Positions 57,507-64,000 of a stretch of 64,000 nt of DNA are shown here, piece after piece. Each line of letters opens with the position of its first letter. Position 1 is the stretch's first letter. The stretch covers positions 269,501-333,500 of the forward strand of contig CM025851.1 of assembly GCA_003952965.2 (NCBI GenBank), in the 5' to 3' direction. Source of the stretch: Morella rubra (taxonomy: Eukaryota > Streptophyta > Magnoliopsida > Fagales > Myricaceae). A model generated the notes under the pieces. It did no database searches and was not told where the DNA came from. It saw only the letters and a program-made list of their open reading frames with translations. The position numbers were made by a program, and so were the translations under genes.

Positions 57507-58744
57507 CTTCTTTTTCTTTTTCGGTTCTTTTCTTGTGTGTTTTCTTCAATCAGAAAAACCAACCACAATCCCCTCAGAGTACCCTCTAACGAGCCCCCAA
57601 AAACACGTGCAACAAAGATGCAGCTAAACTTACTATTAGTGGGCGTTGGGAGGAAAGTTTTAAACCGCTGGATCTGATGCTCATGGAAGGGAAAAGGGTG
57701 ATGAAAAGGAAGGCTTTTGATAAACATTCGTTGGGCAGTCGGTCAGTCAGTCGCCTTAGTGACAAGTGAAAACCTTGGGCCTACTGCCTAGGACGCCGTA
57801 TAAAGGGAACGAAACACGCACAGAAATTGTTCAGTCCACGCACGCCCGACCTAACAAACAAATCAATATTGTGTTGGGAGGTATCAGATTGACAGATTAT
57901 TGGAAAATATTAATCGGTCGGATTGGAGTTCTTCGTGGTGTGCTTGGACTTGGACGTTGTTGCTTTCCTTTTCCAGGGGGTGTACAGACGGTTGGGTTTT
58001 AAAAGCTAATTACCAATATAGTTGGACGGGGGACCAATTATAAATATAATTCAAAGAAAAAAAAGGTGCGCAAGTGATTTTCATTTACTAAATAAAAGAG
58101 GAAAACGGAGCATATAGAAAAAAAATTTAAAATTTAAAATTCGAAATTATAAATGATCTTGTTTCCTAACTCCTCGTAAAAATTAGAGATGTCGATTAAA
58201 TTTCTATTACTTATTTGTATCTCTTTAATCGTGTCCATTTCTTAATCCACGTAAATTGTATAATAAAGTCAAATGCTTTAAAGATGACCTCAAATAGTTT
58301 TCAATAGTTATGAGATTTTAAACTTAGAATTTGAGAATGAGCAAATCAGACCCAAGCCTTAATTATTAAGCTAATCTCTTAATTTTTTTTTAATTATTAC
58401 TATTTTATGCATGCTGATTGCTCCTTTGTACCTTGCAACATCATAGGGATAGTTTTGTAACTATGGCAGCGACGACTCTATTTTCTTGGGCATCTCTGAT
58501 GTTCATAGTGACGTGTGTAGGCAAATAATAACAGACTATAGTGGTGTTTGTTATCAAAATTTTAAAAAATATTTATAAAATTTTAGAAATCTTTTAAATG
58601 TAAAGTTTATTAAAATGTTATATATATAAAAGTGTGAAGTCTTATTTTATGTGATAGAAATAGTCTCTTAGACAAACAAACGCCCCAATGTCAAACGGCG
58701 GCAGTCGGCGGTAGGCAATAATACCGTCCTGCAAAAATTATTCT

Positions 58745-59599
58745 GCAACGATATGGGCATTAAAGATTGTCCTGCAAAACTCTTTCAGTAACGACTTAGA
58801 AAGGGGTTACAGAGAACAATTCCTGCGAGACGTGTGTGAGTGAAGGACGATTCCCCCCTTGTTTTTTGGCCCAGGGTTTGTTTCCATTTTCTTTCCTTTT
58901 TGGTTTTTGACTTCTAAAGGAATTCGACACGTATTTCTCCCCTGGGAAACAGTGAGGTTGACTGCAAATTCCAGATCATAACTTTAGAACACTTCTACCT
59001 CACACGAAAAGAAAAATATAGTTGTCCAGCTTTTAATTGCCCAATTTCAAGAACAATTTCTTGGCACGTTTCGACTTTTTATTTAATTCTTTTTTTCCTG
59101 CTGGGTTTGCAACATGGGATAGTTTGCAATTTCTCTGGGTTGTCTAATCAGTACGGTTATCATTTAAAGTACACAAGCAACGATTGGGCATTAAAGATTG
59201 TCCTGCAAAACTCTTTCAGTAACGACTTAGAAAGGGGTTACAGAAGCATTCCTAAGAGCGAGACGTGTGTGATTTGTGAAGGCGATTCCCCCCTTGTTTT
59301 TTGGCCCAGAAAGAAGGCGAGTTTCCATTTTCTTTCCTTTTTGGTTTTTGACTTCTAAAGGAATTCGACACGTATTTCTCCCCTGGGAAACAGTGAGGTT
59401 GACTGCAAATTCCAGATCATAACTTTAGAACACTCTACCTCACACGAGAAAAAGTTGTCCAGCTTTTAATTGCCCAATTTCAAGAACAATTTCTTGGCAC
59501 GTTTCGACTTTTTTTTAATTTTTTTTTCCTCTGGGTTCTGAATTTGCAATTTCTCTGGGTTGTCTTCGTGGTTTCGGTTATCCGATTTAAGTAATATAG
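58745..59599. repeat. Tandem duplication upstream of reticulon gene, second unit
   Basis: Second copy of 20799-21653. Its two adjacent units are 58745-59176 and 59177-59599, with the same internal differences between them as in the first 38-kb unit. Confidence 0.88.
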
Positions 59600-59611
59600 A
59601 GGTTGACGGGG

Positions 59612-62600
59612 ATGCAAGAGGCCACGACTTGCACATCATCAACATCGTCCTCAGGAGGGTCCCGAGTTTGGTCGTCGAGCCTCTGGTGTATGGGTGGAGG
59701 TAAAGGTAAGAACATTCTCGTTTCTTTAATTTCTAAAGTTAGTTTGCTTGCACTACATCAGTGCCGTTCAGGTCGAAACAATTTCTTGGTATTCTTTCTG
59801 ATGTTTGGTCGATGGGACTCGTGACTGATTACTTTTGATGAAGAACCTGATTGGTTTTTATTTGAAGGGGCTTTCTTGGCTGAATCGTTTTATTCATGTA
59901 ATCCTTTGTGATAAATGGATGTCTTTCTTTAATGTGGTTTTCATAGCAACGCAGTTTTTGCATTCGGGTGTATTACTTACATATTCCGGGGCGCCACTGA
60001 GGTGGGACAAGCACTAGCTGGTTGACTCTTAGCGTCTTCTCACAAGTGGGTTTTATAAATCAATGGGTTTTTGGACGGAAAGTGGCTGTTAAATGTCACT
60101 CCGACTTGTGAACTATGTTCCATATAATTTTATTTTTGCGGCACTCATAGATCTTTCTTTAGTTTGTCATTTAGGATGATACAAGTTTTTCTCTTTCTAA
60201 AGTATCTCTCGAGTTGATAGCTGTTACAATTGGACGGAGCAATTGGGTATAGAGAAGGTATTCGTGAAATAGATTGTGCTATTCAAATGTAAGTAAGGGT
60301 TTTTTTTTTCACTACTAACTTATTTTGCACATTGAGGTTCAAAATACTTATTCCAACATGTAATATTGTACTTTATGTTCGACAACCTGAATAATCGGAT
60401 GAATATGAGGGAAATGGATTTTGTGAAACTTAAAGGAAAGAGAAATATCGATCTGTTTATATCCCATGTTCTTCGCAGCAGTACTAGTTGTAATGAAACT
60501 AGTAGTGGCAGATACTATTGTAGGATAAGACACCATGTACATTTTGTCGTACGTATGGGCTATCTCACAAAGTTCACGTTGCAGGATGGTTCAATGCCTG
60601 TATGTATGGACCTATGTTCGCCTTCCATCAGAAACTCTCTCCTAAGTGTCAAAGTATAGACAATGCAAAGCGAAAGCCGTTGTATCAATGCCAAATTTCA
60701 AATAAAGCAACTTGGATTTTTGTTGCTTTCTTCTGTGCAAGTATAGCCGCTGTTGGTTTTTCCCTTTCATCCAACATGTATTAGTGAGATGTTCCCTCTC
60801 CTAAGATAGAAGGTTTCTATTTGCTTGCTGAGACCAGCCTTTTTAAATGGATTGACTTCTTTGCTACGTTTTACATTCATGCAAATGCAAAAGCAGTTGG
60901 AGGTGCATTCATGGACATTAGGTATATTGGAGATAGTAGTGACTTGTGATCTAGGATGGGAAGTAGCCTTTGTTTTAGTATTCCCTTGTGGTTGATATGA
61001 TTCCTTGCAGAGCAATCCTTTTTTGCAGTTACCTCTCTCTTTCATTCTCTGCAATGACCTGATTTTCTCTATCGTTCATTTATCTTCCCCTTGTTGCTTT
61101 TATCTATTTCGGTTGTGACCTACTCTAAATAGCTGGCGTACAATTTTTGTTGAGCATTTATAATGCTAAGTAACTTCTTCATTTCTTAGATAAATTGATT
61201 TGCCATAGAAGTGGGTGATGAGTATATGTGGACTTGGCACAAACTTTTATGTGGAGTTGTTTTATCATTTCACAAGTTACATCCTTGTGTATTTGCGTAT
61301 GGGCTTTAGTTGATATTGTTTTGTTATACTTGACTCTCTCCTTGTCTCACTTTTGTTTTAGCTGCTGATATTCTATTGTGGAAGCAGCGGAGTGTTTCTT
61401 TTGGCATCATTGTTGTTGCTACAGTTGCATGGCTCCTATTTGAGCGGTCTGGATTATCATTCTTATCAATTTGCTCAGATGTGTTGCTGATTTTGATTGT
61501 ACTGTTGTTTCTTCATGCGAACTATGCTGTTTTCAGAGATAGGTAAGAATCTACCCTTTATCTTCAGATTGTTTACATTTTCAACTTTTAGCATAGTAAC
61601 TGTTTTTTGTCTCAAGAATTGTTCGTTTTTTGCACAGACAATTACAAACATTACCGGAGTTAGTATTGTCAGAGGAAATGGTCAATAATGCTGCAGCATC
61701 ATTTCGTGTGAAAATCAATAACGTGCTGCTTATGGCTCATGATATTACTCTTGGCAAGGATTTTAAACTGTTTTTCAAGGTCAGTCTGTAGCAAAAGTAT
61801 AGTAAATTAAAGATGCTGATGCATACGGATGAGTTGTTTTTAGTGTACCTAAAAGATTAATAATGCTAACACATACTTCTATTGTACAAATAAGAGTGGG
61901 GAAGGAACTTGGAGTGCTGCCTACAGAATGTCAAGCATTTTCAATTTGGTATTGTGGCTAAGAATCAATATTTAGTCATTTTGGTTCGCAGCACGTTTAG
62001 TCAAACCTCTGTATTTGGGTCTCAACTCCCTGCTTGCCTTATGGAGCTCTCTGCTGTTTGCATAAGTTATTGGGATCTATGATCTTTTTACGCTGAAACT
62101 ATGGGACTTCTCCTTTAATTCTGCAATGTGTCTCAAGCTGTTTGATTTTAAGAAATTCTTACATACTGTCATGCTTTTGGCAGGTGGTCGTCTGTCTGTG
62201 GCTCTTGTCTGTCATTGGTAGCAGCTGCTCTTTCTTCACGCTGGCTTATATTGGTATAGCCTTTTTTTGTTTTTCTTTGAGCCATTGGTATAGCCATTCA
62301 GCTTTAGCCTTGTCAGTTTAGTGAAATGTGCTGTTGTCCCAGAATCGTGACTCTCTGTTCCTGCATGTATGTTGTACGTGTTGTTCCCTGGTTTTAACTT
62401 CATTTCAAAGTCATATGCACATGTTTGTGTTTATATATGTAGATATGTTCATATAAGATACGTACATTATTACATAGTTCAGGTGCTAGTACATCCGAAA
62501 GTTGTGTTATTTCTTTTTTCCCTTTTGTATTGTGTTAATAAGATGCAGCTCTTGCTCTGAGTGCTTTTGCCATAAGTAGAACGTCTATTGGCCAATAATT

Positions 62601-63179
62601 TTAGAGCAATTTTCAACCCATATTGGAATAAATCAGTCTTGCAAAGAAGCTTATGGGATGTTTTGCATGCCCCTTCTCATGCATGCCAGTGTAGCCGACT
62701 GTGACAATTCATATTTTGATTAACCTCTCGACAGACAAGAATATGCGCCCATTTAACTAAGTGAACTCCTTTTCATGACTTCTCGTCGAAGACACTTTCT
62801 AGTCCACTGTGTTATTCTTTTACGTATGTAATCACGTGTTTAGGAGCTTGTCGAGCATAATTCCCACCAGAGAGTTATTAGCTTTTTGTTTCTTTGTTTC
62901 TGTTTTTTCGTGGGGGGTGGTGGGAGGAGGGAGAGGGGAACGAAGGAAAGGAAGGGGCTTTGGGGGGATTTTTCATATGACTCTGACCTCTAATGCCTTA
63001 TAAATTTGTTGGTGACAGGAACCATCGCATCCATCACAATTCCTGCCTTGTACAGCAGATACGAGGGTCATGTGGATAGGTATTGCGGAGTGATCCACAA
63101 ACAATTTTCAAAGCACTACAAAATAGTGGATGAGAGTGTCATTAGCAGACTCGCCTTGTCAAAGGAAAAGGACTTTTAG
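59612..63179 (+). CDS. Reticulon-like protein (RTNLB family), second unit
   Basis: Second copy of 21666-25233 at offset 37,946. Exons are 59612-59705, 61362-61542, 61638-61779, 62184-62253 and 63019-63179, encoding the same 215 residues with the reticulon domain and YEGHVDRY ending. Confidence 0.92.
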
Positions 63180-64000
63180 TTCTGATATTCTAGTCTCAAG
63201 ACTTCTTTCAGAGTTTCAGATGCTGTTCTGAAGTCATCTGTATTTTTGTTGTTTTCTTCTAAATATGTCGGACCAGACCGAAATCCCTGTCCTCTCTGAG
63301 CAAATGTGGAATCTTCCCTAACTTTTTGGAAAAAAATGTGTGCGCGACTGAATTGAAGCAGACGGAGAGATTTGGAAGTTTTGACTATTCTTGGTTATTG
63401 AAGTGGCTTCGTCAAGAGCATCGGAGCTGTTGACTCACTGACTGTAAAGATCTAATTAGTTGGCAACGATGAATAATATAGGAGGCCATGGACAACAGAT
63501 TATCGACCTTATCCTTGCCCTTCATTGCAAAAGGACCCCAGCATTCTGAAGGCAGGAAAACCAAACCAATATCTCAAGCTCACTGGTCGATAGATTCTTC
63601 ACTCTTTACAGCTTGTTGCTGAGTGTCAGAGCAGGAACCATTTTGTCTCATACCGGATGCATTAGGGTGGTCATTTCTTTCTTCAAAACTGAAGGAGGAA
63701 GTTGTCTTCATAGCTTGTACTTGAGAGTTGTGACCATGGGTGACAAATTCACGTGTCCATCTCAAATACATAATTTGCATAACGTTTGAAAATTTGAACG
63801 CGCAGCTAAGCTACAGTGCAACAGGTACACGATGATACATATAAAAGAACATTAAAAGGCAGGTTCTTTATTGGTAGATGCACCTAACCGCTGTACTACG
63901 GAGATAGAAGCTCAAGAAGCACTCAAATGGGTTTCTTTTACAATGACGTACATAAAGGATACATAACAATATAGTTTGCGAGATTATCCCTTTGTAGAGT

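Overview
The window is nuclear DNA from a flowering plant. Genes are split by AT-rich GT-AG introns, intergenic space is long and AT-rich, and every recognisable protein belongs to a plant family: MnSOD, eS26, DTX-type MATE, UXT-type nucleotide-sugar transporter, RTNLB reticulon, macro-domain protein and an ATP/ADP-antiporter-like carrier. Short retroposon tails ending in ACTTATC plus poly(A) suggest a woody eudicot, possibly Fagales (walnut or oak relatives). That placement is a weak guess.

The layout is dominated by a direct repeat with a period of 37,950 bases. Positions 1-26054 recur at 37951-64000, and the only difference I noticed is one 4-base indel near 20670. Each unit reads, left to right: the tail of a decayed MnSOD copy (intron 1, 1-337); RPS26-a (minus, 1764-3817); a foldback element (4681-5828); MnSOD-a (minus, 6232-9164); a MATE exporter (plus, 11229-15181); a UXT-like transporter (minus, 15829-19556); and a reticulon (plus, 21666-25233). 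The first unit continues with a macro-domain gene (minus, 26197-28658) head-to-head with an AAA-type transporter (plus, 29004 on). That transporter is cut by a 98-base N gap at 32369-32466. To the right of the gap lie RPS26-b (minus, last exon missing) and a MnSOD-b pseudogene, and then the second unit begins.

Two duplications of different age are therefore nested. The older one copied an RPS26-MnSOD pair in tandem. After it RPS26-b kept its protein (nine synonymous and no amino-acid changes seen in exons 2-4), while MnSOD-b lost exon 1 and gained a frameshift in exon 3 and a stop plus frameshift in exon 6. The younger 38-kb duplication is so nearly perfect, and sits next to an assembly gap that truncates a gene on each side, that a false assembly duplication is at least as likely as a recent real one.

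The genes are ordinary housekeeping, redox, transport and membrane-shaping genes with no visible shared pathway. I found no previously undescribed system. The most informative signals are the nested duplications, the split fate of the RPS26 and MnSOD paralogues, a set of minimal retroposon insertions with target-site duplications (one with its empty site preserved in the paralogous block), and a tandem duplication just upstream of the reticulon start codon.
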